Source: Halostagnicola sp. A56 (GTDB lineage: Archaea > Halobacteriota > Halobacteria > Halobacteriales > Natrialbaceae). From it: a stretch of 64,000 nucleotides of DNA. The stretch lies in assembly GCF_000691505.1 (NCBI RefSeq), contig NZ_JMIP02000013.1, forward strand, positions 124,001-188,000, given 5' to 3'. Below are positions 55,299 to 64,000 of the stretch, in pieces (position 1 is the stretch's first letter; every line of letters begins with the position of its first letter). The position numbers and the translations under genes are program-made. The notes below the pieces were generated by a model. That model did no database searches. It was not told where the DNA came from and worked only from the letters and a program-made list of their open reading frames with translations.

Positions 55299-55340
55299 TC
55301 TAGTGTCGATTCGAACGCCGGAGTCGAGTTGAAGCTGTCA

Positions 55341-55354
55341 TTCAAGTGATTGAA
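55341..55354. promoter_or_regulatory. Inverted repeat upstream of azlCD
   Basis: TTCAA-gtga-TTGAA (55341-55354) lies in the 234-nt AT-richer gap upstream of azlC, near ttatatt (55360-55366). The short arms and position suggest an operator, but no regulator gene is adjacent. Only symmetry and position support it. Confidence 0.35.
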
Positions 55355-55532
55355 CGGATTATATTGCCTTTCGATACCGTGGGGCACACCACGACAATTC
55401 TTTTTATGACTCAATTCGTGGCGTTCGGAGACAGAATGACATGGCGATTGTTTTCGGCGAAGCCGGCTATCGGCATGCGGTTTCGGGAGCGATTTACGTA
55501 CCGAATGTCTTCGATCCGAGGAGACCGAGTCA

Positions 55533-56306
55533 ATGTCGTCTGATCCGAATACTGACGAATCTGTCCCGGCAGAGTCGTCCGAGGTCGCGAGCGAACGCTC
55601 TCCGATCGAGACCCAGATCGAGTCCGTCACGTTCTCTCGAGACGGGGTCCGGACCGGAATCCTCACGTGCATCCCGATCGCGATCGGCGTCGGCGGCTAC
55701 GGCGTCGCTTTCGGCGTGCTCGCGCGCCAGTCTGGACTCAGCGTCGCCGAAGCCGCGTTCATGAGCGCAGTGGTGCTCGCCGGCGCGTCTCAAATCGTGG
55801 CGGTCGAACTCTGGGCCGATCCGATTCCGGTGGCGGCCATCGTTTTCGCGACGTTCGCGATCAACCTGCGATACTCGCTGATGGGCGCGGCGCTCCGACC
55901 GTGGTTTCGCAAACTCACCTCGAGACAGGCCTACGGGAGCCTGTTTTTCATGGCCGACGAGAACTGGGCGCTGACGATGCGCGATCTCAAGTCGGGCAGC
56001 GGGCGGGGAGCGTTCCTGCTGGGAAGCGGACTCGTCCTGTGGTTGTTCTGGGTCGTCTCGACCATCCTCGGGGCGACCGTCGGCGGCGCGATCGGCGACC
56101 CCCAACAGTACGGCTTCGATTTCATCCTGGCTGCAGTGTTCGTCGCCCTCGCTGTCGAGCTCTGGGAAGGAACCTCGACGCTGGTCCCGTGGCTCGTCGC
56201 GCTGGGAACGGCCATCGCCGCGGCGAACGTCCTCCCCGGACAGTGGTACGTCATCGTGGGCGGCCTCGCGGCCGCGCTCGTCGAGGTGATTCGCCATGAC
56301 GGGTGA
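55533..56306 (+). CDS. azlC: AzlC-type branched-chain amino acid exporter subunit
   Basis: 257 residues. Family hallmarks: GVGGYGVAFGVLARQSG, ASQIVAVELWADPIPV, and AINLRYSLMGAALRPW. About six to seven membrane helices after a 35-residue acidic start. With AzlD it exports branched-chain amino acids or analogues. GGAG about 12 nt upstream of ATG 55533 may serve as a Shine-Dalgarno-like sequence. Overlaps azlD by 11 nt. Confidence 0.9.
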   Translation: MSSDPNTDESVPAESSEVASERSPIETQIESVTFSRDGVRTGILTCIPIAIGVGGYGVAFGVLARQSGLSVAEAAFMSAVVLAGASQIVAVELWADPIPVAAIVFATFAINLRYSLMGAALRPWFRKLTSRQAYGSLFFMADENWALTMRDLKSGSGRGAFLLGSGLVLWLFWVVSTILGATVGGAIGDPQQYGFDFILAAVFVALAVELWEGTSTLVPWLVALGTAIAAANVLPGQWYVIVGGLAAALVEVIRHDG

Positions 56307-56616
56307 GGGAGCGCTCTCGCTCGAGCCGACCGTCGTCGCCGTGATCCTGGCGATGGCGGCCGCCACGGTCCTCACGAAAGTCGGCGGCCTGTGGCTGTTG
56401 AGCCGATTCGACGTGAGCGACCGCCTCGAGGCGGGACTCTCGGTGTTACCGGGCGCGATCGTGATCGCGCTGCTCGGTCCCGAACTCGCGGCGGGCGGCC
56501 CCGCCGAGTGGGGCGCCGGCGGCGTCGTACTGCTCGTCATGTGGCGTACGGAGAACATTTTGCTGGCGCTGGTTTCCGGCGTCGTCTCCGTCGTCGCGTT
56601 CAGAGCGGTCGTCTGA
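56296..56616 (+). CDS. azlD: AzlD-type transporter subunit
   Basis: 106 residues with three or four membrane helices: [44 protein letters not shown], then a final helix. It is the small partner of AzlC. ATG 56296 lies inside azlC (11-nt overlap), indicating translational coupling. Confidence 0.88.
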   Translation: MTGEGALSLEPTVVAVILAMAAATVLTKVGGLWLLSRFDVSDRLEAGLSVLPGAIVIALLGPELAAGGPAEWGAGGVVLLVMWRTENILLALVSGVVSVVAFRAVV

Positions 56617-56768
56617 GCGACGGCGGTCGGCCCGCTCGTGTTTCCTACCCGCGTTCGATATCGTTGGATCTGAGACAACAGAATCCCGGCCCGAAGCGTT
56701 ATACGCGACGATTCTCGGGAAACGACCGATTCGCAGGGCTTTTGCTCGTTGTCGGGAAACGGAGCGGT

Positions 56769-57470
56769 ATGACTACGCCATGGGAGGACTGGAACCACAT
56801 CCTCAAGATCGATCCCGACAAGGATCTTCCGGAGGGTGTCACCTACGGCGACCTCTGTGCGACCGGAACCGACGCCATCGAAGTCGGGGGAACGATGGGG
56901 ATCACCGAAGAGAACATGAGCGCCGTCATCGAGGCCTGTGCTGAACACGACGTCGCGCTCTATCAAGAGCCCTCGAGCCCCGACGTCGTCGTCGAGGACG
57001 ACGCGCTCGACGGCTATCTCATTCCAACGGTGTTCAACGCCGGTTCGCCGTTCTGGATCACCGGCGCGCACAAGGAGTGGGTTCGCCTCGACACCGAACT
57101 CGACTGGGAGCGAACGTCCACGGAGGCGTACATCGTCATGAACCCCGACGCGGATGTTGCGACCTACACGGAAGCGGAGTGCGACCTCTCGGCTGAAGAC
57201 GTCGCCGCCTACGCGCAGATCGCCGAGCGCATGTTCGGACAGGAGATCGTCTACCTCGAGTACTCGGGCACCTTCGGCGACCCGTCGATCGTCGAGGCGG
57301 CGGCCGAGGCGACCGACGAGTCGACCCTGTTCTACGGCGGCGGCATCGACGGCTACGATTCGGCTTTCCGAATGGCGACCCACGCCGACGTGATTGTCGT
57401 CGGCAACCTCGCTCACGAAGCGGGCGTCGAGGCGGTCCGCGACACGGTCGAGGCGGCCAACGACGCGTAA
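56769..57470 (+). CDS. Geranylgeranylglyceryl phosphate synthase
   Basis: 233 residues from ATG 56769 ([18 protein letters not shown]). It makes the first ether bond of archaeal membrane lipids from glycerol-1-phosphate and GGPP. Typical features: [13 protein letters not shown] (phosphate loop), [11 protein letters not shown] near residues 160-170, and [11 protein letters not shown] for the second phosphate loop. TATA-like gttatac lies about 70 nt upstream. TIM-barrel PcrB/GGGPS family, haloarchaeal length. Confidence 0.92.
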   Translation: MTTPWEDWNHILKIDPDKDLPEGVTYGDLCATGTDAIEVGGTMGITEENMSAVIEACAEHDVALYQEPSSPDVVVEDDALDGYLIPTVFNAGSPFWITGAHKEWVRLDTELDWERTSTEAYIVMNPDADVATYTEAECDLSAEDVAAYAQIAERMFGQEIVYLEYSGTFGDPSIVEAAAEATDESTLFYGGGIDGYDSAFRMATHADVIVVGNLAHEAGVEAVRDTVEAANDA

Positions 57471-57578
57471 TATATTCTTGGTGATGTGACCGGCGGTCGA
57501 GATTGTACTTATGCCGATCGCGCTGGAAAAAGAATCACTGGCCTAAACGGTTTTGCGTGTTGCCCGGCGACGTGGGGT

Positions 57579-58229
57579 ATGAGCCTCCTCGCCGAATTCG
57601 AAGTGGCGTCTCCAGATTTCGTGCTGGGGCCGACACTCGAGGCCGTGCCGGCGATCGAGATCGAACTCGAACGCCAGTACGCGCTCGTCCCGGACCAACC
57701 GATTCTCTTCTGCTGGATTCGCTCCCCCGGCGAAACGAACGTCGACCGCACGCTCGAGCAAGATCGGACGGTCGCGCGATTCGATCGCCTCGAGCGAAGC
57801 GGTGGTCGGGACCTCTATCGCCTCGAGCGAAGTGATCGGAGTCGAACGGCGGTCGTCGAGAGCTACCGACGATGGGTCTCACTCGGGGGCGAACTGCTCA
57901 CTGGGCGTGCCGTCGACGGCCGTTGGACGTTCGAGATGCGGTTTCCCGATCGCGACTCCTTTACCGAGTACCACCGGTTCCTCGAACGGGAGGGCGTCGA
58001 GTTCGACTTGCTGCGAATAGCCGACGGCGAGCAGACGGAAGAGAGCAAGAGCGTTCTGACCCAGTCCCAGCGTGAGGCGTTGACGCTCGCGAACGAGTAC
58101 GGGTTCTTTTCGGTCCCCCGGGAATCGACCCTGAGCGACGTCGCTGGCGCGCTCGGTATCTCGGATCAGGCAGTCAGCGAACGCATCCGCCGGGGACAGG
58201 CCCGGCTGATCGACGCCTATCTCGTCTAG
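57579..58229 (+). CDS. HTH_10 (bacterio-opsin activator-like) regulator
   Basis: 216 residues from ATG 57579 (MSLLAEFEVASPDF). A BAT-like N-terminal region (~150 residues) is followed by HTH_10: LTQSQREALTLANEYGFFSVP, then GALGISDQAVSERIRRGQARL. Transcription regulator of unknown target. It follows the lipid synthase by about 110 nt on the same strand. This is one of three related regulators in the window. Confidence 0.87.
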   Translation: MSLLAEFEVASPDFVLGPTLEAVPAIEIELERQYALVPDQPILFCWIRSPGETNVDRTLEQDRTVARFDRLERSGGRDLYRLERSDRSRTAVVESYRRWVSLGGELLTGRAVDGRWTFEMRFPDRDSFTEYHRFLEREGVEFDLLRIADGEQTEESKSVLTQSQREALTLANEYGFFSVPRESTLSDVAGALGISDQAVSERIRRGQARLIDAYLV

Positions 58230-58292
58230 ACGGACGTTCGATTCGTAACCGTTCGTCGATGTGCTCACTCGTTTCGATTTGCAGCAGTGACT

Positions 58293-59138
58293 TCACTCGA
58301 GAAGCAGCGCTTCGAGTTCCGGCAGCGCCGCGGTTACGTCTTCGCGGTGGACAATCTCCGTGGCGTCGTCACAGGGCGTCGACTCGAGGTTGACGATCCC
58401 GAGCGTCGCGCCGGTCGAACTCGCCGCTCGAGGGAGCGACGCGGCGGGTTCGACGACGAGCGAGGAGCCGATAGCGAGGAAGACGTCGCTTTCGCGGGCG
58501 AGCGAGCGGGCACGCTGGAGCGTCGCACCCGGAAGCTGCTCGCCGAACAGGACGACGTCGGGCTTGTACGTTCCGCCGCAGTCACAGGTCGGCGGGAGTT
58601 CGCCGGCAACGACTCGCTCGCGGGCTTCCTTGGCGTCGATACGACGGCTACACATCGCACAAACCGCCCGGTGTGCGTTTCCGTGTAACTCGAGCAGCGT
58701 CGTCTCCGCATCTCGATCGGTATCGGAGCCGTTCCGGTTGCCCTCGTCGAAATTGATACCGGTGTCGTTCTGGCGTTCCTCGTTGGTTTGCGCTTCGTCA
58801 GCCGGCAGCGTCCGTTCGTGCAATCCGTCCGTATTCTGCGTGATGATCGCGTCGAGATGGTCCGCCGCACCCAGCGACGCGAGCGCTTCGTGTGCGACGT
58901 TCGGTTCGTACCCGTCGCCGAACATCGCCTCGTGGAGTTCGAGTCGGTCCGCCCAGAATCCCTCGGGATCTCGTCGAAATCGCCCGTAGGTGAACTGCCC
59001 CTCGTCGAAGCGCTCCCAGACGCCGTCTTCCCCTCGGAACGTCGGAACGCCCGAGGGCGCTGAGATTCCCGCACCGGTGAACGCCACGACCGTCTCCGCC
59101 CGTTCGATTTCGTCGGCGAGTCGCTCGAGGTCGTCCAT
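58293..59138 (-). CDS. Sir2-family NAD-dependent deacylase
   Basis: 281 residues from ATG 59138. NAD site [15 protein letters not shown] (residues about 21-36), TQNTDGLH (97-104), catalytic His in ELHGNAH, and a zinc site with CAMC and CDC. It removes acyl groups from lysines, consuming NAD; substrate unknown, possibly Alba or histone-like proteins. Between TQNTDGLH and the catalytic His there is an extra acidic ~30-residue segment ([16 protein letters not shown]). Convergent with the HTH_10 gene. Confidence 0.92.
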   Translation of the reverse strand: MDDLERLADEIERAETVVAFTGAGISAPSGVPTFRGEDGVWERFDEGQFTYGRFRRDPEGFWADRLELHEAMFGDGYEPNVAHEALASLGAADHLDAIITQNTDGLHERTLPADEAQTNEERQNDTGINFDEGNRNGSDTDRDAETTLLELHGNAHRAVCAMCSRRIDAKEARERVVAGELPPTCDCGGTYKPDVVLFGEQLPGATLQRARSLARESDVFLAIGSSLVVEPAASLPRAASSTGATLGIVNLESTPCDDATEIVHREDVTAALPELEALLLE

Positions 59139-59310
59139 ACTCGAGACTCGAGGCGCCACACCAAAGGCTGTGTGGTGGGTGGAAAGACGGCGGCCTGCCC
59201 CGCAACCGCCGAGCGGTCGCTGCCAACTCGAGTCGTCTCGACCCCCGCGGTCGAATCGGCCGCGAGTGCGAACGATGGCGCTTAAGTTGCGGCTCCGAGA
59301 ATCGGTGGGT

Positions 59311-60615
59311 ATGCAGGACAGAACCTACACTGCCGACGCCGAGCCGGGCGACGACGTCACCGTCTCCGGGTGGGTCCACGAGATCCGAGACCTCGGCGGT
59401 ATCGCCTTCCTGATCCTCCGCGACGCGACCGGGAAGATCCAGATCAAGTTCGAGAAAGACGAGATGGACGAGGACCTCGTCGAGACGGGACTCGGCGTCG
59501 CTCGAGAGAGCGTCGTAAAAGTCTCCGGCACCGTCGAGGAAGAACCGCGCGCGCCGACGGGCGTCGAAGTGACGCCCGAATCGCTCGAGGTCGTCTCGGC
59601 CGCGGATCCGGAACTGCCACTCGATCCCTCGGGGAAAGTCGACGCCGAGATGTCGACCCGACTCGACAACCGAACCCTCGACCTCCGCAAGGAGGAGGTA
59701 CAGGCCGTCTTCGAGATCCGCGCGGAGATTCTCCGGGCCGTTCGCGAGCAGTTCCGCGAGTTCGACTCGACGGAGATCACCACGCCGAAGATCGTCGCGA
59801 CGGGGACCGAGGGCGGGACGGAGCTATTCCCGATCACCTACTTCGGCGAGGAGGCCTTCATGAACCAGTCGCCGCAGCTGTTCAAACAGCTCATCGCCGG
59901 TTCGAACATCGAGCGGGTCTTCGAGATCGGCCCGATCTTCCGCGCCGAAGAGCACAACACGCCGCGGCACCTGAACGAAGCGACCTCGATCGACTTCGAG
60001 GGCGCGTTCTGCGACCAGAACGACGCGATGGACGTCGTCGAAGGCGTCGTCACCGCAGCCTACGAGGCGATTTCGGCGAACTGTCAGGACGAACTCGAGG
60101 CGCTCGGCCTCGAGGAGGAGTTCGAGGTGCCGGACGAAGCGTTCCCGCGCATCAGCTACGAGGACGCCATCGAACGCATCAACGCTACGGGCGAGCTGGA
60201 CGAACAGCTCGTCTGGGGCGACGACCTCTCGACGGCGGCCGAGGAGGCCCTCGGCGCAGACGTCGGCGGCCACTACTTCATCACCGACTGGCCGAGCGAG
60301 ATCAAGCCGTTCTACATCAAGGATCACGACGACGACGAACAGCTCTCGACCGGCTTCGATCTGATGCACCCGCGGATGGAACTCGTCTCGGGCGGCCAGC
60401 GCGAACACCGACACGAGAAGCTCATCGAAGGCTTCGAACAGCAGGGACTCGACCCCGACCAGTTCGAGTACTACACGAAGATGTTCAAGTACGGCATGCC
60501 GCCCCACGCTGGCTTCGGTCTGGGCGGCGAGCGACTCGTGATGACGATTCTCGGCCTCGAGAACATTCGAGAGGCCGTTCTGTTCCCGCGAGACAGACAG
60601 CGCCTGTCGCCGTAG
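59311..60615 (+). CDS. aspS: Aspartyl-tRNA synthetase (archaeal AspRS)
   Basis: 434 residues from ATG 59311 ([16 protein letters not shown]). An N-terminal OB-fold anticodon-binding domain (about 15-100), then class II core motifs: [21 protein letters not shown] (motif 2) and [14 protein letters not shown] (motif 3). Charges tRNA(Asp), and in archaea often also tRNA(Asn) when asnS is absent. The 3' end reads agacagacagcgcctgtcg, a segment repeated downstream at 60796-60819. Confidence 0.94.
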   Translation: MQDRTYTADAEPGDDVTVSGWVHEIRDLGGIAFLILRDATGKIQIKFEKDEMDEDLVETGLGVARESVVKVSGTVEEEPRAPTGVEVTPESLEVVSAADPELPLDPSGKVDAEMSTRLDNRTLDLRKEEVQAVFEIRAEILRAVREQFREFDSTEITTPKIVATGTEGGTELFPITYFGEEAFMNQSPQLFKQLIAGSNIERVFEIGPIFRAEEHNTPRHLNEATSIDFEGAFCDQNDAMDVVEGVVTAAYEAISANCQDELEALGLEEEFEVPDEAFPRISYEDAIERINATGELDEQLVWGDDLSTAAEEALGADVGGHYFITDWPSEIKPFYIKDHDDDEQLSTGFDLMHPRMELVSGGQREHRHEKLIEGFEQQGLDPDQFEYYTKMFKYGMPPHAGFGLGGERLVMTILGLENIREAVLFPRDRQRLSP

Positions 60616-60819
60616 GCGACGGCGCAACTGTCGAGGGGGAGTTCGCAGGATCGGAGATCCTGCGTTATTCCCGCGTGATCGTCAGCGACTGAGCCCGTAA
60701 GGCGAAAGTCTCTGAGAGCGCGTGGAAACTACGAGCGCGTAGCGCGAGTGCGTTTCCTCGAGATCGTCAGCGTCTGAGTCCCCGACGAAGACGCCGGACA
60801 GGCAGCGCCTGTCGACGTA
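60592..60819. repeat. Imperfect duplications at and after the aspS 3' end
   Basis: The aspS terminal stretch at 60592-60614 (gacagacagcgcctgtc...) recurs at 60797-60819 with only two differences of 23. The second copy contains a perfect hairpin GACAGGC-AGC-GCCTGTC (60797-60813). A second pair, gatcgtcagcg, occurs at 60677-60687 and 60762-60772. The 266-nt gap otherwise holds no protein-like frame. This may be remnants of a small duplication or of a degenerate copy of an adjacent gene. Confidence 0.5.
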
Positions 60820-60881
60820 CGCGAGGTCGGTTTCGTCGATCGCGGTTCGTTTTTCGAGGTAACTGTCCGGAAGACCGGCGG

Positions 60882-61790
60882 TTACCACCACCCGTCGTCG
60901 TCATCGTCATCGTCGTTGTCCGTACAACTCCCGCTGTTGATCGCATCTGCGAGATCGGAGCCGACAGCTTCGTCGCCGAGGAACTCGAGGTGACCGCCGA
61001 CGCTGGCCGTTACGTCGATGTCAGTATAGTTGTCGGCCGGGGAACAGCCCGCGCCTTCGTTTCCGAGCGCCGTGTCACCGAGTCCGCCGTACGCACCGCC
61101 GACAGTCGAGTCGTTCTCGGAGTGGTAGTTGCGGACCTCACAGGTGTTGGCGAGACCGTCGTTCCACGGGGAGCCACAGACCGCCGATCCGTCGGCGGCT
61201 GCGCCGAGCGAAGCGACGGTTTCAAGCTCGTAGCCGGAACCGAGTTTGTCCGCAGTCCACAGGACACACCGCCCGCCCAGAGAGTGACCGACGAGGCGGA
61301 TGCTTCCGCCGCCGTTATCGTAGAACTCCGCTGCGAGGCCAGCGGCAACTTCGCCGACGTCCTCCGTGTCCCGTTCCGCGCCGAAGTAGTTGACCGTGCT
61401 CGCGGGCCATTCGAGAACGACGCTTTCGTCCGGAGAGAACCCACCCGATTCGATAGATCCAAGCACGTCGTCAGCCTGACTCCGTGCGGTCGAATCGCCG
61501 AACCAACCGTGGATGAAGACGAACAATTCGTCCGTGACAGGGAGGCTGCCATCGGCACTCCACCCCAACAACCCGTCGTCAATTTCGATACGTTCGATAT
61601 CCCAGGGTGCTGCCGTCGCCGTCAGCGTCGTTGCGGACAATCCCGTAACGCCTGCGAGTGTCACGCTGGTCGCTGCGAGAATCCCTCGTCGTGTCGTCGC
61701 CGTTAATTCTGTCTCGGCTGACAGCTGCTGCTCTGACGTTTCAAGTGCCGACCCATTGCTGTCCGTACTGTGGCTGTTATTATCTGCCAT
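60882..61790 (-). CDS. Tat-exported alpha/beta hydrolase (lipase-like)
   Basis: 302 residues from ATG 61790 (MADNNSHSTDSNGSAL). A twin-arginine signal TATTRRGILAATSVTLAGV followed by an Ala-rich cleavage region. The mature part has the nucleophile elbow VGHSLGGRC (about residue 170), FIHGWFGDST near 95, and a Cys-rich C-terminal half (CGSPWNDGLANTCEV, EGAGCSPAD) that probably forms disulfides outside. It ends in a run of Asp (DNDDDDDDDGWW). Extracellular esterase/lipase-like enzyme. Divergent from the HTH_10 regulator gene. Confidence 0.8.
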   Translation of the reverse strand: MADNNSHSTDSNGSALETSEQQLSAETELTATTRRGILAATSVTLAGVTGLSATTLTATAAPWDIERIEIDDGLLGWSADGSLPVTDELFVFIHGWFGDSTARSQADDVLGSIESGGFSPDESVVLEWPASTVNYFGAERDTEDVGEVAAGLAAEFYDNGGGSIRLVGHSLGGRCVLWTADKLGSGYELETVASLGAAADGSAVCGSPWNDGLANTCEVRNYHSENDSTVGGAYGGLGDTALGNEGAGCSPADNYTDIDVTASVGGHLEFLGDEAVGSDLADAINSGSCTDNDDDDDDDGWW

Positions 61791-61925
61791 ATTGCGGGCA
61801 AACTGTCGGTAGACGCGAACAAAGAGTCGGTTCTTCAGGAACGAACTCATTTATATCCGGGCCGGAACGTACCGGCCTCCAGTACGGTCACAGTCGTTTG
61901 TCTGTCAATTCGGGACGGAATGTTT

Positions 61926-61938
61926 TTACCATTGGTAA
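61926..61938. promoter_or_regulatory. Perfect palindrome in the intergenic region of the hydrolase/HTH_10 pair
   Basis: TTACCA-T-TGGTAA (61926-61938), 14 nt before ATG 61953, overlaps the tgtttttac TATA-like stretch of the regulator gene. Six-bp arms with one central base. Suited to a dimeric regulator, perhaps the HTH_10 protein itself. Inference from symmetry. Confidence 0.5.
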
Positions 61939-61952
61939 TTGTGTGCCGCCCT

Positions 61953-62645
61953 ATGAAGCGAGTGACGTATGTTGTCACCCCACAGAGGGCGTATTTCGAC
62001 CCGACGCAACGTCGGTTTCGGGAGAACGGGGTGACACTCGAGTCGATCCACGAAGTAGATATTTTAACGGACGGGACGATAACAGCGTTTCTCGAGGTGA
62101 CGGGCGAGGTGTCGGCAATTCGGCGATCCTTCGATGAGGACCTACCGCGGTTGGTACACTGTGAAATCAATCACACCAATCGGGCGGCGATGGTACAACT
62201 TCGCTATCGGCCAACCGAGTTCAATCGCGCGATTCTCGAACCGCATCGGAATCACGCGGTATTTATACGATATCCGATGGAATTCGTCGATCCGATGCGA
62301 TCGTCCCTGCAGGTGACGGTCGCGGGGCCGTCCGAGGATGTCCAGCAACTCGTCGCCGAGACCCGTGACCTCGCCGACCTCACCGTCGAGACGGTCTCAG
62401 AATACGATCACACCGCCAGCCAGCAGTTGTACGAACTCACCGCCCGACAGCGCGAGGTCTTGTCCACGGCCTACGAATGCGGGTACTACGAAGTCCCTCG
62501 AGAGGCGACCTACGAGGATATTGCACTGAAATTGGATTGTTCTGCGAGTGCAGTCGGGCAAACGCTTCGACGGATCGAGGCCAGACTCGTCACCGTGACC
62601 GTCGCGAACCGTCCGGGGAAGCAATCGAAAACACAGAACGCGTGA
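61953..62645 (+). CDS. HTH_10 regulator divergent from the secreted hydrolase
   Basis: 230 residues from ATG 61953 (MKRVTYVVTPQRAYFDP). N-terminal sensor-like region, then HTH_10: LTARQREVLSTAYECGYYEVP, ATYEDIALKLDCSASAVGQTL. It shares a 160-nt intergenic region with the exported hydrolase, so it plausibly controls that gene. The third HTH_10 protein in the window. Codon use is slightly less GC-rich than the neighbours at the start. Confidence 0.85.
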   Translation: MKRVTYVVTPQRAYFDPTQRRFRENGVTLESIHEVDILTDGTITAFLEVTGEVSAIRRSFDEDLPRLVHCEINHTNRAAMVQLRYRPTEFNRAILEPHRNHAVFIRYPMEFVDPMRSSLQVTVAGPSEDVQQLVAETRDLADLTVETVSEYDHTASQQLYELTARQREVLSTAYECGYYEVPREATYEDIALKLDCSASAVGQTLRRIEARLVTVTVANRPGKQSKTQNA

Positions 62646-62692
62646 TAATAGAAAACCGGCCGACAGCTGCGGTGTAATTCGAATCCGCAACG

Positions 62693-62697
62693 TTATA
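62693..62697 (+). promoter_or_regulatory. TATA box of the pantoate kinase gene
   Basis: ttata in cgttatactc, 26-30 nt upstream of ATG 62723, the spacing of a leaderless promoter. Confidence 0.55.
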
Positions 62698-62722
62698 CTC
62701 CCCCCAGTCGCAAGGATCGCCA

Positions 62723-63549
62723 ATGCGCGAGGAAGCGACGGCGTTCGTCCCGGGCCACATTACGGGATTTTTTAGCGCACATCCGAACGAGGACCCGACC
62801 AGGGCCGGCTCTCGAGGCGCGGGGCTCACCCTGTCCGACGGCGTCGAGGTGACGGTGAGTCCGGCCGCGGAATCCGTCGTGGTCCTCGACGGCCGCGAGA
62901 TCGACGTCGAACCCGTGACGGGCGTCCTCGAGTCCCTCGGGGTGTCCGCTCGCGTCGAGGCTCGAGCGGAGATACCCCTCGGTTCTGGGTTCGGTGTCTC
63001 GGGCGCGATGGCGCTCGGAACCGCGCTCGCGGCCAATCAGGTCTTCGACTGTCGACGCTCGCGAAACGAACTGGTGACGATCGCCCACGTCGCGGAAGTG
63101 CGAGCCGGAACCGGCCTCGGCGACGTCGTCGCACAGGCTCGCGGCGGCGTCCCGATCCGCCTCGAGCCGGGCGGGCCGGCGTTGAACGAACTGGACGGGA
63201 TTCCGGCGCGATCCCGCGTCGAGTACGTCTCGTTCGGACAGCTTTCGACCGCGAGGTGCTGTCGGGCGATACGGAGGTGCTGTCGGCCGCGGGCGAGCGG
63301 GCGCTCGAACGCGTCGTCGACGAACCGACCCTCGAGACGTTCCTCGAGGCCTCGAGCGGGTTCGCTCGCGAGGCGGAATTACTCACCCCGGCCGTTCGCG
63401 ACGCGCTCGAGGATGTCGCCGAGGTAGACGGGCGGGCGTCGATGGCGATGCTTGGCGACACGGTGTTCGCGCTCGGAACCGGGCTCTCGGACGCCGGCTA
63501 CGAACCCGACGCGTGCGAGACGTACCCGGCGGGTGCGGTCCTCCGATAA
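62723..63549 (+). CDS. Pantoate kinase (GHMP family), frameshifted at about 63255
   Basis: Archaeal pantoate kinase phosphorylates pantoate in the CoA pathway. From ATG 62723 (MREEATAFVPGHITGFF) the frame shows the GHMP motif PLGSGFGVSGAMALG near residues 83-97. After RVEYVSFGQLSTA the frame breaks: at about 63254 (accgcg/aggtg) one G is missing, and the next frame carries on as EVLSGDTEVLSAAGERAL to the natural stop at 63549. Full length would be about 275 residues. The neighbour is the next enzyme of the same pathway. Sequence error is the likelier explanation. Confidence 0.85.
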
Positions 63550-63631
63550 CGCCGTCACTTCTTGCGTGATTTCGTCAACGACGAGTCGAAGCTGTTAGTC
63601 AGGGAGGCGAACGCCTCGAGAATCGGTCGGC

Positions 63632-63638
63632 TTTTTAT
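63632..63638 (+). promoter_or_regulatory. TATA box of the phosphopantothenate synthetase gene
   Basis: tttttat at 63632-63638 lies about 26 nt upstream of the GTG start at 63661, typical leaderless spacing. Confidence 0.6.
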
Positions 63639-63660
63639 CGGAGAACGCGAGCGACGAGTC

Positions 63661-64000
63661 GTGAGCGATCACGAGACCGTCCCCGCCGAGGTCGACCACG
63701 AAGAGGAGATTCCCGAGGACCACCCGCGGTATCAGGACCTCCTTACGCGCCACCGGATCGAGGCCGGCGTGGAGAAAGGGATTACACACCTGCAGGGAAT
63801 GCACGCCGAAGGCCGCGGGAGCGCCTTCGATTACCTCTTGGGCGAGGAGACGATTCCGAGCGCCGCGGCCGCCGAGCGCGCGGCCGCCGCACGATTGCTG
63901 CTCGCGGACAAGCCGGTGCTCTCGATCAACGGGAACGTCGCCGCTCTCGTTCCCGGAGAGATGGTCGAGCTCGCCGACGCCGTCGACGCCGATCTCGAGG
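63661..64000 (+). CDS. 4-phosphopantoate-beta-alanine ligase, 3' end outside window
   Basis: From GTG 63661 (GTG AGC GAT CAC); the frame is open to the right edge with 113 codons visible. Features: DHPRYQDLLTRHRIEAGVEKG, LGEETIP, and INGNVAALVPGEMVELADAV, as in archaeal phosphopantothenate synthetases. It joins 4-phosphopantoate to beta-alanine with ATP. The pantoate kinase gene ends 111 nt upstream, and in archaea the two together replace bacterial pantothenate synthetase and kinase. Confidence 0.9.
   Translation, partial: MSDHETVPAEVDHEEEIPEDHPRYQDLLTRHRIEAGVEKGITHLQGMHAEGRGSAFDYLLGEETIPSAAAAERAAAARLLLADKPVLSINGNVAALVPGEMVELADAVDADLE

Noticed and set aside
55346..55543. 65-codon frame upstream of azlC
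   Set aside because: Codon use and composition are not protein-like, and it overlaps the likely promoter region of azlCD.
55530..57416. A 628-codon open frame on the minus strand
   Set aside because: It is the complement of azlCD and the GGGPS gene, which have clear family matches.

Overview
The window is a GC-rich haloarchaeal chromosome segment. Three things point to this: acidic proteomes in almost every frame I read as real, archaeal information-processing genes (DnaG, Nop5/fibrillarin, LSm, L37e, archaeal TyrRS and AspRS, GGGPS), and leaderless promoters with TATA boxes about 26-30 nt upstream of start codons. The very frequent CTCGAG hexamer and the overall gene content fit the Natrialbaceae (Haloterrigena/Natrinema-like). 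This taxonomic placement is inference.

Positions 1-4.2 kb are the integrase end of an integrated element that continues off the left edge. It carries a primase-polymerase-like gene cut by the window edge, a zinc ribbon protein, a tiny helical protein, an AbrB-type regulator, an unrecognised 293-residue cargo gene read in the opposite direction, and a tyrosine recombinase with a C-terminal zinc ribbon. Next to it lies a chimeric locus in which a CARF-type HFX_2341-family regulator has been joined out of frame to the last 90 residues of a histidine kinase.

The remaining 58 kb is mostly core chromosome. In order it holds: cytochrome bd oxidase (cydAB); an SSS symporter with its DUF3311 partner; a membrane-tethered HTH protein; dnaG; a polyprenyl neighbourhood (DUF92 protein, two complementary UppS homologues, small membrane proteins); a heme pathway operon (siroheme decarboxylase, precorrin-2 dehydrogenase, hemA); pterin dehydratase and small conserved genes; a MoeA-PBP fusion; a possible wHTH/TumE-like toxin-antitoxin pair; a PP-loop sulfur-type enzyme; a Gfo/Idh oxidoreductase, PfkB kinase and SLC13 transporter; a Grx; a PQQ-type sugar dehydrogenase; tRNA-Leu(CAA); nop5-flpA; gshA; tyrS; a MEDS/GAF sensor kinase; an LSm-L37e pair; threonine synthase; azlCD; GGGPS; Sir2; aspS; a secreted hydrolase with a divergent regulator; and the CoA-pathway pair pantoate kinase and phosphopantothenate synthetase (the latter cut by the right edge).

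Four otherwise well-conserved genes (nop5, an M24-family gene, the MEDS kinase, pantoate kinase) are each broken by one missing base, mostly in short homopolymers. Two of them are expected to be essential, so I read these mainly as sequence errors, but they need checking. The most interesting biological leads are the split-competence UppS pair (15-17 kb), the possible toxin-antitoxin pair with an operator-like direct repeat (25-26 kb), the unknown cargo gene beside the integrase (1.9-2.8 kb), and several palindromes overlapping promoters.
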